Shown: piece by piece, positions 1 through 8,908 of the stretch
How the letters are laid out: the number at the start of each line of letters is the position of its first letter
How positions within the stretch are numbered: the first letter of the stretch is position 1
Assembly: GCA_019695235.1 (NCBI GenBank)
Contig: JAIBAI010000027.1
Location: 1 to 39,744, forward strand
Direction: 5' to 3'
Source: Bacteroidia bacterium
GTDB taxonomy: Bacteria > Bacteroidota > Bacteroidia > M30B66
Length of the DNA stretch: 39,744 nucleotides
Position numbers and translations under genes: made by a program
The notes under the pieces: generated by a model
Database searches by the model: none
What the model saw: the letters and a program-made list of their open reading frames with translations, nothing else
What the model was told of the DNA's origin: nothing

Positions 1-422
1 TCACCATACACCTTATTGGTAGAAGTGAATATAAAAACAGCTTCCGGACATATCTGCCTTGTTAATTCGAGCAGATTCAGGGTACCTGTTGCATTAACGC
101 CAAAGTCGGTAAGTGGCTCCTTTGCTGCCCAATCATGACTGGGTTGGGCTGCGGTATGTACCACCAGATGAATATCACTGCCGTACTCTCTGAATATCTT
201 TTCAAGCGATTGATAATCTCTGATATCACATGAATAGGGTCGGAAATTGCTGAACTTTTCTTTCAGCCGGTCGCGGTTCCACTCAGTAGAACTTTCATTG
301 CCAAAGAAATAGGAACGCAGGTTGTTATCAATACCGATGACCAGGTCGAATTTACCTGCAAAAAACTCAACAGATTCTCCACCAATCAGTCCGGACGAAC
401 CGGTAATAAGGGCTATTTTCAT
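1..422 (-). CDS. NAD-dependent epimerase, CDP-paratose/tyvelose 2-epimerase-like (3' end cut by window)
   Basis: This is an extended short-chain dehydrogenase/reductase (SDR) of the nucleotide-sugar epimerase type. The start codon is at 422-420 and the frame stays open to base 1, so about 140 N-terminal residues are visible. The Rossmann motif TGSSGLIG lies at residues 7-14. [11 protein letters not shown] and ESSTEWN follow, then STNKVYG near residue 135, a variant of the SDR catalytic Ser/Thr-x-x-x-Tyr region. The STNKVYG and DNNxRxxFFG patterns are typical of the CDP-paratose/tyvelose 2-epimerase branch, which inverts C2 of a CDP-3,6-dideoxyhexose or a related sugar. The catalytic YxxxK lies beyond the edge. 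It starts 2 bases after the stop of the upstream epimerase gene, so the two are probably cotranscribed and translationally coupled. The substrate is not certain from the fragment. Confidence 0.75.
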   Translation of the reverse strand, partial: MKIALITGSSGLIGGESVEFFAGKFDLVIGIDNNLRSYFFGNESSTEWNRDRLKEKFSNFRPYSCDIRDYQSLEKIFREYGSDIHLVVHTAAQPSHDWAAKEPLTDFGVNATGTLNLLELTRQICPEAVFIFTSTNKVYG

Positions 423-424
423 AA

Positions 425-1492
425 TCAGCTCAACAATTTTTTAACGCTTTGTTCGTGGGCTTTTATCCACTCAAATATATCTGATAAAATCATTTGCGGA
501 CTGTTTTCAGGTGCCCAGTCACAGATGCTGTTTATCTTTGAATTATCGGTAATATAAACCGGAATATCTGCTGAACGATTTTCAGCCACTTTGCGAATAT
601 TAATTGTATTTCCGGTGATTTGTTCACAAAGGGTTGACAGTTCAGCCAGAGAAACACTTACATCAAGACCGCCCCCAACATTAAATGTCTGACCGCTGAA
701 ACGGCTAAAATCCTCCATCTGCATTTTCAAAAGGCGGTAAAGGTCATTGATGTGTAGGAGGTCTCTCACCTGATGGCCTGTACCACCATAACCAATGTAG
801 CTCAGATCAGCTTTGAAATAATGCCTTGCCAGCCACAATACCACCACTCCCTGATCAACCTTACCCATCTGCCAGGGGCCTGTCAACACGCCACAGCGGT
901 TGATGATGGCCTCCATGCCATAGAATTCAATGTACTCGCGGATAAACAGTTCTGATGCAAATTTGCTCGCTCCGTAAAATGATCTGGCGCCGTCAATCGG
1001 GAAATTTTCGGCGATGCCACTTGTGGAAACGCCCGGTATATCTTGCGCTGGTGCGATTGAGAAGCGTGTTGCCCCGTCAGTATAACGTATCCGGCAAAGG
1101 TCTGCAATCGGATATACCCGGCTGGTAGATAAAAATATAAACCTTGCTTTGTGCCTTGATGCATAATCGAGGCAATTCAGGGTACCACTCAGATTGGTAT
1201 CAATAACATAGTCAGGGCTTGAATCAATACCAGATAAAACAGAAGGTTCGGCAGCCGCTTCAATCAGCAGAGTGATTTCACCAACTTGCGTAAGGTCTTC
1301 CTTGTTGCGGATATCGCCATGAATAAATTCGATGCCCGCCTGAAGAAGCCTGGGGATATTTAATTCAGAACCTCTTCGGCGCAGGTTGTCAAATGCAACA
1401 ATCCTGGCGCTTGGGTAATCGCGTTTTAAGAATAGGGCAAGATTTGAACCGGCAAAGCCACAGCCTCCGGTAATGAGTATGCTTTCACTCAT
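425..1492 (-). CDS. NAD-dependent epimerase/dehydratase, CDP-paratose epimerase-like
   Basis: A 355-residue extended SDR nucleotide-sugar enzyme. The Rossmann motif TGGCGFAGS is at residues 8-16. A catalytic STS triplet lies near residues 122-124, and the YGASK motif gives Tyr173 and Lys177. I chose the ATG at 1492 because it places the Rossmann fold at the usual distance; an in-frame ATG at 1525 would add 11 residues with no family match. The protein resembles the epimerases encoded beside CDP-paratose/tyvelose-type genes. The downstream gene, 2 bases away, is of that family, so the pair probably acts on one deoxysugar for a cell-surface glycan. The exact reaction cannot be read from sequence. 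A promoter-like TATCTTTG box lies about 130 bp upstream. Confidence 0.8.
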   Translation of the reverse strand: MSESILITGGCGFAGSNLALFLKRDYPSARIVAFDNLRRRGSELNIPRLLQAGIEFIHGDIRNKEDLTQVGEITLLIEAAAEPSVLSGIDSSPDYVIDTNLSGTLNCLDYASRHKARFIFLSTSRVYPIADLCRIRYTDGATRFSIAPAQDIPGVSTSGIAENFPIDGARSFYGASKFASELFIREYIEFYGMEAIINRCGVLTGPWQMGKVDQGVVVLWLARHYFKADLSYIGYGGTGHQVRDLLHINDLYRLLKMQMEDFSRFSGQTFNVGGGLDVSVSLAELSTLCEQITGNTINIRKVAENRSADIPVYITDNSKINSICDWAPENSPQMILSDIFEWIKAHEQSVKKLLS

Positions 1493-1620
1493 CGGCGAGG
1501 GATTTGAAAATATTTCCAAGGGCAAATGAGCATGCGGATAATTGCTTCACGGCAGTTACACCGGGCAGCCCGGTTCTGTTAATTTGCGTAATCATTCCTG
1601 TTAAAACCTCCACGAATGCA

Positions 1621-1628
1621 CAAAGATA
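1621..1628 (-). promoter_or_regulatory. Putative Bacteroidota -7 box (TATCTTTG) for the epimerase pair
   Basis: Read on the minus strand the bases are TATCTTTG, a perfect match to the Bacteroidota TAnnTTTG box. It lies in the 272-bp divergent gap between the epimerase gene (start 1492) and fabD (start 1765). No convincing TTTG box sits 19-20 bp upstream, so this rests on the -7 match and its position alone. No clear promoter was seen for fabD in the same gap. Confidence 0.4.
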
Positions 1629-1764
1629 CCATTTAGCCCGAAAAATCTTAATCTGCCCGGCATTTGATTTTAATTGCCTGATACTCTTACAGTTAATGGC
1701 TTCGTTTGGTGTTTTATTGTGTACGTTTCCGTTAAACAAGTCATTTTTGCAGCAAAGACAATTC

Positions 1765-2649
1765 ATGAAAGCATATATATTTCCGGGGCAGGGTGCCCAG
1801 TTTTCAGGCATGGGCAAGGAGCTGTACGAGCAATCAGCAGATGCCCGTTCGCTTTTTGAGCAGGCCAATGAGATTCTTGGTTTTCGCTTAACCGATTTAA
1901 TGTTTAATGGTTCGGATGAGGACCTCAAACAAACAGCAGTAACCCAACCTGCTATTTTTGTTCATTCAGTAGTATTGTTTCTAACCACAGCCGACAAGCC
2001 GGCAGCCGACATGGTAGCAGGTCATTCACTGGGTGAATTTTCTGCCCTTGTTGCAAACAATGCATTATCATTTGAAGATGCGCTGCGTTTGGTGGCGCAA
2101 AGGGCAACAGCAATGCAAAAGGCCTGTGAGATGAATCCGGGTACCATGGCCGCCATCCTCGGTTTGCCCGATGAGCGCATTGAAGAAATTTGTGCCGGGA
2201 TTCGTGCGCAGGGTGAGGTAATCGTGCCGGCAAACTATAACTGCCCGGGGCAATTGGTAATTTCAGGTAGTCTGAAAGGCATTGAACTGGCTTGCGAACG
2301 AATGAAAGAAGCCGGAGCCAAGCGTGCTTTGCCACTTCCTGTTGGCGGTGCATTTCACTCTCCGCTGATGCAACCTGCACAAGACAACCTGGCTGAAGCA
2401 ATTGCCGCTACACATTTTAACGTACCAAGCTGCCCGGTGTATCAAAACGTGAATGCTTCTCCGTCAAGTGACCCGGATACGATTCGTAAAAACCTCATCG
2501 CACAACTTACTGGCCCGGTACGGTGGACCCAATCTGTTATCCGCATGACACAAGATGGGGCAAGCTCGTACACTGAATCAGGTCCGGGCAAGGTCTTACA
2601 GGGGCTTACAAAGAAAATCAGCCCTGATATCCCGGCAGCCAGCATTTAA
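1765..2649 (+). CDS. fabD: Malonyl-CoA:ACP transacylase
   Basis: FabD moves the malonyl group from CoA to acyl carrier protein, supplying the extender unit for type II fatty acid synthesis in the cytoplasm. The 294-residue protein has the usual family length. It starts with the FPGQGAQ motif (residues 6-12), carries the nucleophile in GHSLGEF (Ser88), a conserved Arg near 113, and the catalytic His in GAFHSPLM (His198). The frame is open upstream to about 1504, but the ATG at 1765 is the right start because FPGQGAQ should be almost N-terminal. It is the only plus-strand gene within the sugar gene region and converges on the phosphatase gene. It is therefore probably an independent housekeeping unit, not part of glycan synthesis. 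Confidence 0.96.
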   Translation: MKAYIFPGQGAQFSGMGKELYEQSADARSLFEQANEILGFRLTDLMFNGSDEDLKQTAVTQPAIFVHSVVLFLTTADKPAADMVAGHSLGEFSALVANNALSFEDALRLVAQRATAMQKACEMNPGTMAAILGLPDERIEEICAGIRAQGEVIVPANYNCPGQLVISGSLKGIELACERMKEAGAKRALPLPVGGAFHSPLMQPAQDNLAEAIAATHFNVPSCPVYQNVNASPSSDPDTIRKNLIAQLTGPVRWTQSVIRMTQDGASSYTESGPGKVLQGLTKKISPDIPAASI

Positions 2650-2705
2650 TTGCCTACTACGGCATTGTGAAGGGGCAATAATGCAACATTGATAATAAGG
2701 GATAG

Positions 2706-2723
2706 AAGGATACTTTTATCCTT
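2706..2723. terminator. Possible bidirectional hairpin between convergent genes
   Basis: AAGGATA (2706-2712) and TATCCTT (2717-2723) form a perfect 7-bp stem with a 4-base loop. It lies in the 82-bp gap between the stops of fabD and the cpsB-like gene, and a T-rich stretch follows on the plus strand. The stem is AT-rich and the U-tract is imperfect, so this is a weak call. Confidence 0.4.
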
Positions 2724-2731
2724 TATTTTCA

Positions 2732-3475
2732 TTACAGACTTTGGTTGATTAATCTGCCTGAATCAAGCAACTGGTGCAAGGCACGTTCTTTTGACACCTT
2801 TTCAATCAGGGCGATATGGCCCATTTTATGGGCATCAGAACCTAAAAGGTCAACCAGGTTGCGTTCAATCAGTCGTTCTGCGATACGCTTTGCACCGGTA
2901 CCGTAATACCCTGCAATCGAGCCAATATTTACCTGAAGCAACACCCCTTTTTCGCGAATATTAGCGTATTGTTCTATATTGTGATACCAGTATGGATAGC
3001 GCTCAGGGTGCGCCAGTACCGGGGTATAGCCCTCTGTTTGCAATTTAAAGGTAACGGTATCGAAGTTGTCAGATGGGTTCATGTAAGAGAGCTCCATCAG
3101 CACCTTTTTACCTGAGAAGGTAAGTATTTCATGTGTTCCAATCATTTTTTCAAATGCATGGTCACAGTAGTACTCCGCGGCAGCTTCTACCTCAATTGGT
3201 ATTCCTTCCTGTTGAATGGCTTCTCGCAGTTTGGCCAATCCCCCGCGAATAATCTCAGGTGTATTCCGGTAGAAATCACTCATGATGTGCGGGGTGGTAA
3301 TCAGTTTTCGGTAGCCCAGCGCCTGCATTGCACGAATCATTTCAAGGCTTTGTTCGAGCGTCTCGGCACCGTCATCTATGCCCGGTATAAAATGCGAGTG
3401 CATATCGCAACCAAGCTCTTTTGCCAGCTCAACAGCCGGGCTGTTTCCAAGCAAGTCACGTAGCCACGCCAACAT
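2732..3475 (-). CDS. cpsB: PHP-family protein tyrosine phosphatase, CpsB/YwqE type
   Basis: A 247-residue metal-dependent phosphatase of the PHP fold. In this family the enzymes dephosphorylate the bacterial tyrosine kinase that controls capsule or exopolysaccharide assembly. Metal-binding motifs appear in order: DMHSHFIPGIDDG (His26, His28), TTPHI (His63), AEYYCD (Glu101), LAHPERY (His156) and GSDAH (Asp214, His216). All expected ligands are present, so an active enzyme is likely. It is the last gene of the minus-strand sugar operon and starts 3 bases after the wbpP stop, which fits a regulatory role in polysaccharide export. No Wzc/BY-kinase partner is in the window. Confidence 0.88.
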   Translation of the reverse strand: MLAWLRDLLGNSPAVELAKELGCDMHSHFIPGIDDGAETLEQSLEMIRAMQALGYRKLITTPHIMSDFYRNTPEIIRGGLAKLREAIQQEGIPIEVEAAAEYYCDHAFEKMIGTHEILTFSGKKVLMELSYMNPSDNFDTVTFKLQTEGYTPVLAHPERYPYWYHNIEQYANIREKGVLLQVNIGSIAGYYGTGAKRIAERLIERNLVDLLGSDAHKMGHIALIEKVSKERALHQLLDSGRLINQSL

Positions 3476-3478
3476 GGT

Positions 3479-4471
3479 TTAGGGCTTAAATGCATCGAAG
3501 GTTAAACGTAAACCTTCTTTCAGTTTCACAAGCGGCTGATAACCAAGATACTCATGTGCTTTGCTGATATCGGCCAATGAGTCACGTATATCACCTTCAC
3601 GGGCTTCACGGTGACTGGGCATCGCTTTCACACCGGCATATTCACACAAGAGGTGGTACATCTCAAGAACAGACACCCGTTCGCCGACAGCCACATTATA
3701 CACCCGGCCACAAGCCATTGGATGGGTACTGAATAAGGCCCGGATATTTGCCTGCACTGCATTCTGCACATACGTAAAATCACGGGTCTGCTGCCCATCA
3801 CCATTCATCCATGCCGGAGACTTCTCATGTATTGAGCGAATAAAAAGCGGAATCACAGCAGCATAAGGCCCTTCAGGATTTTGTCTTGGCCCGAAAATAT
3901 TAAAGTAGCGAAGACCAACCAGCTCCATACCATAGGTGCGGGCAAATACATCTGCATATAACTCGTTTACCCTTTTCGAAACTGCATAAGGTGACAATGG
4001 GTTTCCGATATTTTCTTCGATTTTTGGCAGTACCGGATGATCGCCATATACCGAAGATGAACTGGCATATACCATCCGTTTCACACCGGCATTTTTTGCG
4101 GCATCCAGCACATTTAAGAAGCCGGTTACATTAGATGCATTGGTAGCAAGGGGGGTTTTTATTGAACGTGGAACCGAACCTAAAGCAGCCTGGTGGCTTA
4201 CAAAATCAATGCCCTTCAATGCCTGTTCAACAAGGTTGTTGTTGCAGATATCACCCTCGATAAATTCAAAACGGGGGTTGTTTTCAAATGGCCGGATGTT
4301 TTCCCGACTTCCTTCAGAAAGATTATCAAGTACCCTTACCTGCGCTGCACCATGTTGCAGCAAATATTCGGTGATGTGCGAACCAATAAACCCCGCTCCA
4401 CCTGTAACAAGAAACCTGCTACGGCTAAAAAGCTCCTGGTCTGAATGAAATATTTCTGCCCTGCTGCTCAT
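3479..4471 (-). CDS. wbpP: UDP-N-acetylglucosamine 4-epimerase, WbpP/TviC type
   Basis: A 330-residue extended SDR that interconverts UDP-GlcNAc with UDP-GalNAc, or their uronic acids UDP-GlcNAcA and UDP-GalNAcA. The Rossmann motif TGGAGFIGS lies at residues 23-31. SVPRSI, GFLNVLDAA, the serine cluster SSSSVYGDHP (Ser137-140), PYAVSK (Tyr162, Lys166) and RYFNIFGPRQ are typical of the WbpP/TviC group. The long N-terminal arm before the Rossmann fold is also usual there. With the TviB/WbpA-type dehydrogenase two genes upstream it would give a Vi-antigen-like route to UDP-GalNAcA. It starts 5 bases after the rfbB stop. Confidence 0.88.
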   Translation of the reverse strand: MSSRAEIFHSDQELFSRSRFLVTGGAGFIGSHITEYLLQHGAAQVRVLDNLSEGSRENIRPFENNPRFEFIEGDICNNNLVEQALKGIDFVSHQAALGSVPRSIKTPLATNASNVTGFLNVLDAAKNAGVKRMVYASSSSVYGDHPVLPKIEENIGNPLSPYAVSKRVNELYADVFARTYGMELVGLRYFNIFGPRQNPEGPYAAVIPLFIRSIHEKSPAWMNGDGQQTRDFTYVQNAVQANIRALFSTHPMACGRVYNVAVGERVSVLEMYHLLCEYAGVKAMPSHREAREGDIRDSLADISKAHEYLGYQPLVKLKEGLRLTFDAFKP

Positions 4472-4476
4472 TTGTT

Positions 4477-5532
4477 TCAGCGTTTAACGTATTGCTGCTC
4501 GTAATAGTGTGTATAATCACCACTCGTTACCTGGTTAAGCCAGTTTTCATTCTCAAGGTACCAGACTACTGTTTTTTGCAAGCCTTCTCTGAAGTCGAGT
4601 GATGGCTTCCATCCAAGCGCTGTATTAAGTTTGGTGAAATCAATTGCATAGCGCATATCATGGCCGGCACGGTCTTTCACAAAGCTTATCAAGCCCGCAG
4701 AAGTACCGGGTGCTCTGTTAAGTTGTGTATCCATGATTTCACAAAGTGCATGAATCAGGTCAATATTTTTCCATTCATTCGCCCCCCCGATATTGTAGGT
4801 TTCACCCAAAACACCTTGATGGAAAATAAGGTCTATCGCACGTGCATGGTCTTCAACAAACAACCAGTCGCGAATGTTTTCGCCTTTACCATACACCGGT
4901 ACAGGCCTCAAATGCTTGATATTATTAATCGCCAGTGGAATCAGTTTCTCAGGAAACTGATAAGAACCGTAGTTATTTGAGCAGTTCGACAATACCACAG
5001 GCATCTTGTAGGTGTGAAAGTAGGCGCGTACAAGGTGGTCGCTACTGGCCTTTGAAGCCGAATACGGACTTCTCGGATCGTATGGCGTTTCCTCAACAAA
5101 GAAGCCAGTTTCACCCAGACTTCCGTACACCTCATCGGTAGAGATATGGTAAAAACGTTTATCGTTAAAATCTGTCCAGATTTCTCTTGCAGCATTCAGC
5201 AGGTTCACCGTACCCATAACATTCGTCCTAACGAAGGCCGAAGGGTCGGCTATTGAACGGTCAACATGAGATTCGGCAGCAAGATGAACAACTCCATCGA
5301 AGCGGTGCTCCTGAAACAATGCACGGATATGCTCTTCATCGCAGATATCAGCTTTGATGAAGCGGTAATTGCTTTCATTTTCGATATCCCGCAGGTTCAT
5401 CAGGTTGCCTGCATAGGTGAGCTTATCGAGGTTAAAAATGGTATAGTCCGGATATTTCTTAACAAACAAACGTACTACATGAGAACCAATAAATCCGGCA
5501 CCTCCGGTAATTAATATTTTTTTTGAACTCAT
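4477..5532 (-). CDS. rfbB: dTDP-glucose 4,6-dehydratase
   Basis: RfbB/RmlB converts dTDP-glucose to dTDP-4-keto-6-deoxyglucose, the branch point for rhamnose and many other deoxysugars. The 351-residue protein has TGGAGFIGS at residues 9-17 and the diagnostic catalytic triplet in STDEVYG (Thr132, Asp133, Glu134). YSASK provides Tyr157 and Lys161. HVDRS and NCSNNYG are further family motifs. The stop is 5 bases from the wbpP start and the start overlaps the galE stop by 4 bases. The usual partners rfbA, rfbC and rfbD are not in the window, so the final dTDP sugar cannot be named. Confidence 0.94.
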   Translation of the reverse strand: MSSKKILITGGAGFIGSHVVRLFVKKYPDYTIFNLDKLTYAGNLMNLRDIENESNYRFIKADICDEEHIRALFQEHRFDGVVHLAAESHVDRSIADPSAFVRTNVMGTVNLLNAAREIWTDFNDKRFYHISTDEVYGSLGETGFFVEETPYDPRSPYSASKASSDHLVRAYFHTYKMPVVLSNCSNNYGSYQFPEKLIPLAINNIKHLRPVPVYGKGENIRDWLFVEDHARAIDLIFHQGVLGETYNIGGANEWKNIDLIHALCEIMDTQLNRAPGTSAGLISFVKDRAGHDMRYAIDFTKLNTALGWKPSLDFREGLQKTVVWYLENENWLNQVTSGDYTHYYEQQYVKR

Positions 5533-6578
5533 TTTGAAGTATGTGTTTGTGAGTTAAGTTTTTGTTCCCAAAGCCATGCCGAATGCATCATTTCTTCAAG
5601 CGACTTTTGGGCTTTCCAATGAAGCACTTTATTTGAATGGGAAGTATCAGCATATACTTTTTCAATATCTCCCTGACGCCGGTTTGTCAAGCGGTAAGGA
5701 AGCGTTTTACCACTAACTTTTTCAAAAGCTTTTACCATTTCAAGTACCGAGTACCCTGTTCCGGTACCGATATTATATACCTCAAATGCCTGTACATCTG
5801 TATGGTTCATTAAACGGTCAAGGGCCGCAATATGGGCCGCAGCTACATCAACAACATGGATGTAATCACGAATGCAGGTACCATCAGGCGTTTGGTAATC
5901 ACTGCCGAAAATCTTCAATTCTTGCTGCTTACCAATGGCAGTTTGGGTAATAAAAGGCACAAGGTTATTCGGTACGCTGTTTGGATACTCACCAATCAAG
6001 GCTGAATGATGCGCCCCTACCGGATTAAAATAACGCAATGCTATTGCTTTTATTCCTGACACATTTGTAAAATCAGCAATTATCTCTTCACCCATTTGTT
6101 TGGTATTGCCATAAGGTGAACTTGCAGGTTTTATCGGCGAATCCTCGGTAACTGGCAATGTGTCAGGTTCTCCGTAAACCGTACAGCTTGAAGAAAACAC
6201 CAGTTTGGCTACTCCGAATTGCTGTTGTACTTCGAGCAGATTCATCAGTGAAACCAAATTGTTGCGGTAATAAGTTAATGGTTTTTCTACTGATTCACCT
6301 ACTGCTTTAAAAGCAGCAAAATGAATGCTTGCCACAATATCCTGCTCTTGTTCAAAAAGTGCCTTCAGTGCTTTCTTGTCGCACAGGTCAATTGCATAAA
6401 AAGGATGTGCTTGTCCTGTAATTTCGGCAATCCTGTCGAGCATAAAGCGATGTGAGTTGCTCAGGTTATCGGCAATAACCACCCTGTACCCTCTTTCGTG
6501 GAGAGCCACTACGGTATGGCTACCGATATAGCCGGTTCCACCTGTAACAAGAATTGTATTTTTATTATTTACCGTCAA
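5529..6578 (-). CDS. galE: UDP-glucose 4-epimerase
   Basis: GalE interconverts UDP-glucose and UDP-galactose by transient oxidation at C4 with bound NAD. The 349-residue protein has TGGTGYIGSHT at residues 12-22, the catalytic SSSCTVYG (Ser131) and SPYGNTK (Tyr156, Lys160). RYFNPVGAH, the GTGTGYSVLEMV segment and the C-terminal RRQGDIEKVYAD segment are typical of true GalE proteins. Its stop overlaps the rfbB start and its start is 2 bases from the wbpA stop. In this operon it most likely provides UDP-Gal, possibly UDP-GalNAc, for surface glycans rather than for galactose catabolism. Confidence 0.94.
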   Translation of the reverse strand: MTVNNKNTILVTGGTGYIGSHTVVALHERGYRVVIADNLSNSHRFMLDRIAEITGQAHPFYAIDLCDKKALKALFEQEQDIVASIHFAAFKAVGESVEKPLTYYRNNLVSLMNLLEVQQQFGVAKLVFSSSCTVYGEPDTLPVTEDSPIKPASSPYGNTKQMGEEIIADFTNVSGIKAIALRYFNPVGAHHSALIGEYPNSVPNNLVPFITQTAIGKQQELKIFGSDYQTPDGTCIRDYIHVVDVAAAHIAALDRLMNHTDVQAFEVYNIGTGTGYSVLEMVKAFEKVSGKTLPYRLTNRRQGDIEKVYADTSHSNKVLHWKAQKSLEEMMHSAWLWEQKLNSQTHTSK

Positions 6579-6579
6579 A

Positions 6580-7878
6580 TCAAAGACTCCAATAAGTTAA
6601 TCCATTTAATTTGTTACGGTATATTCCTTTGATATCCGAAACAATACCGCCTTCTTTCAAGTGCTGTGTAAACCAGTTTTCAGGCAGATTGGTGTAGGCT
6701 GCATGGTTCACTGCCACCACAATTGCGTCGTATTTGCCTGATGGTTGCTGCTGTAATCCAAAACCGTACTCATGCTCCATCTGGCTGCTGTCGGCATGTG
6801 GGTCAATCACATCTACTTTCAGGCCAAAATCAATGAATTCTTTTACCACATCTGCCACTTTTGAATTCCGGATATCTGAAACATTTTCCTTGAAGGTGGC
6901 TCCCATCACCAGCACCCTGGCTTCTGAAATATCCACCCCGTTAGAAATCAGCTTTTTAACAACCTTCCCGGCGACATAAGCGCCCATTCCATCGTTAACT
7001 GAACGCCCTGCGAGGATTACCTGGGCATTGTGTCCAACTTCTTTGGCTTTATGGGTCAGGTAATAAGGGTCAACACCGATACAGTGTCCACCCACCAGAC
7101 CAGGCACAAAACGCAGGAAGTTCCATTTGGTTCCTGCCGCCTCGAGCACATCATAGGTAGGAATACCCATCTGGCCGAAAATCATTGAAAGCTCGTTCAT
7201 CAGGGCAATGTTCAAATCACGCTGGGTATTTTCAATGATTTTGGCTGCTTCTGCTACCTTGATGGAGGAAGCTCTGTGTACGCCTGCATCTACCACAATT
7301 TCGTAAGTACTGGCTACCTGGTCGAGTGCAATAGCATCAGAGCCACTTACTACTTTAATAATCCGTGAGAGGGTATGTTCTTTATCTCCCGGATTGATAC
7401 GTTCGGGGCTGTAACCCAGTTTAAAATCGGTACCCAGTTTAAATCCGGAGATACTTTCAAGTAAAGGCAGGCAATCTTCTTCTGTGCAACCCGGATAAAC
7501 TGTTGACTCAAACACCACATAGTCGCCCTTTTTCAACACCCCTGCTACGGTTTTGGTTGCTGCCAAAAGCGGTTTCAAATCGGGCAGATTGTATTCATCA
7601 ATTGGTGTAGGTACGGCAACGATAAAAAACGAAGCCTGCTTTAACACCTCAGGGTCGGCGGTAAACTGGATATCACAATGCTCAAACTCTTCCGGCGCTA
7701 ACTCTTCGCTTGGGTCCTGGTGGTTCTTCATCATCTTCACCCGCTGCTGATTGATATCAAAGCCAATCACTGAAATCTTCCGGGCAAAGGCAAGCGCAAT
7801 AGGAAGGCCAACATACCCCAGCCCTACAACTGCCAGTTTGGCTTCTTTGTTTTTTAATCGTTTGTAGATGTTATCCAT
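6580..7878 (-). CDS. wbpA: UDP-N-acetyl-D-glucosamine/galactosamine 6-dehydrogenase (WbpA/TviB/WbpO type)
   Basis: A 432-residue nucleotide-sugar dehydrogenase that oxidises C6 of UDP-GlcNAc or UDP-GalNAc to the uronic acid using two NAD. The N-terminal Rossmann motif GLGYVGLP lies at residues 19-26. FESTVYPGCTE and the central GYSPERINPGD follow, and the catalytic cysteine is in GGHCIGVDPY (Cys266). The C-terminal UDP-binding domain has MGATFKEN and DIRNSK. GGHCIGVDPYYL places it with N-acetylhexosamine dehydrogenases rather than with Ugd, which has GGSCFPKD and is encoded separately at 10473. The start overlaps the wbpB stop by 8 bases. Its product UDP-GlcNAcA feeds WbpB and probably WbpP. 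Which of the two amino sugars is preferred is not certain. Confidence 0.9.
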   Translation of the reverse strand: MDNIYKRLKNKEAKLAVVGLGYVGLPIALAFARKISVIGFDINQQRVKMMKNHQDPSEELAPEEFEHCDIQFTADPEVLKQASFFIVAVPTPIDEYNLPDLKPLLAATKTVAGVLKKGDYVVFESTVYPGCTEEDCLPLLESISGFKLGTDFKLGYSPERINPGDKEHTLSRIIKVVSGSDAIALDQVASTYEIVVDAGVHRASSIKVAEAAKIIENTQRDLNIALMNELSMIFGQMGIPTYDVLEAAGTKWNFLRFVPGLVGGHCIGVDPYYLTHKAKEVGHNAQVILAGRSVNDGMGAYVAGKVVKKLISNGVDISEARVLVMGATFKENVSDIRNSKVADVVKEFIDFGLKVDVIDPHADSSQMEHEYGFGLQQQPSGKYDAIVVAVNHAAYTNLPENWFTQHLKEGGIVSDIKGIYRNKLNGLTYWSL

Positions 7879-8908
7879 TGAGTTTACTCAGTTTTCTAAG
7901 TGCATAAATTCTTTCGATGATTTCCACCACTTTCAAGCCTTCAAGGGCATTGGTAGTAGCACTGGTACGGCCTTTGAGGGTATCAATTACATTCTCAATA
8001 ACAAAATGATGGTTGGCGGCTGAACCCTTATAGGCACCGTAATCATTTGCCGGGCTTGCAGGTTCTAATTCAGGCATTTCATAGCCTTGTACATGGCAAT
8101 ACTCAACTTCATTCATGTATTGCCCGCCAATTTTCACACTGCCTTTTTCGCCGATAATGGTAATAGAACTCTCAAGGTTCTGGTTCCATACCGATGTTGA
8201 ATAGTTAAGGCTTCCCATACCTCCATTGATAAAATCGAAGGTAACAAAACCACTGTCTTCAAATGCGGTTAAGCCCTGATGGTTGAAATCATTGAATTTG
8301 CCCTGGATATTTTTGATATCGCCAAACAACCAGAACATGATATCAATAAAGTGTGAGAACTGGGTAAACAGCGTGCCTCCATCAAGGTCAGCCGAGCCTT
8401 TCCAATTGCCTTTTTTGTAATAACGTTCATCACGGTTCCAGTAACAGTTAAGCTGAACCATATAAATATCGCCTAACTTCCGGCGCTCAATCACTTCTTT
8501 AATCCACACCGACGGGGGTGAATAGCGGTTTTGCATCACACAAAACACCTGGCGCGACACTTGTAATGAATGGTAAATAACCTTTTCGCATTCAGCCTTC
8601 GACAGTCCCATTGGCTTCTCACACACGATATGCTTCATCTGTTCAAGTGCCTGAACTGAATGTTGGGCATGCAGTCCGTTGGGGGTGCAAATACACACCA
8701 CGTCAAAGTCCAGCCCTGCGCTGTACAGTTCCTCCGTCGAATTGAAGAAAGGCACTCCAAATGCATCCAAACCGAGTTGCTCTTTGGGGGCTATATCAGC
8801 AATTGCAACAAGTTCAGCATCCTGATTGCGTGCAATCATTTCGGCATGTCTTTTCCCGATATGCCCGGCGCCGATGACGGCAAATTTAACTTTCTGGTTT
8901 AAAATCAT
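7871..8908 (-). CDS. wbpB: UDP-N-acetylglucosaminuronate 3-dehydrogenase, Gfo/Idh/MocA family (WbpB/WlbA)
   Basis: WbpB oxidises C3 of UDP-GlcNAcA to the 3-keto sugar, the substrate for aminotransferase WbpE. The 345-residue protein has an N-terminal Rossmann fold ([12 protein letters not shown], residues 10-21), the family EKP motif (Lys98-Pro99) and a catalytic His in the [10 protein letters not shown] segment (His186). The C-terminal half is the usual Gfo/Idh/MocA substrate-binding sheet. The context decides the assignment: wbpA follows with an 8-base overlap, wbpD precedes with a 4-base overlap, and wbpE begins the operon. Confidence 0.88.
   Translation of the reverse strand: MILNQKVKFAVIGAGHIGKRHAEMIARNQDAELVAIADIAPKEQLGLDAFGVPFFNSTEELYSAGLDFDVVCICTPNGLHAQHSVQALEQMKHIVCEKPMGLSKAECEKVIYHSLQVSRQVFCVMQNRYSPPSVWIKEVIERRKLGDIYMVQLNCYWNRDERYYKKGNWKGSADLDGGTLFTQFSHFIDIMFWLFGDIKNIQGKFNDFNHQGLTAFEDSGFVTFDFINGGMGSLNYSTSVWNQNLESSITIIGEKGSVKIGGQYMNEVEYCHVQGYEMPELEPASPANDYGAYKGSAANHHFVIENVIDTLKGRTSATTNALEGLKVVEIIERIYALRKLSKLNG

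Noticed and set aside
1504-1764. 87-codon upstream extension of the fabD frame
   Set aside because: The conserved FPGQGAQ motif should be almost N-terminal, and the extension has no family match and covers the divergent promoter region.
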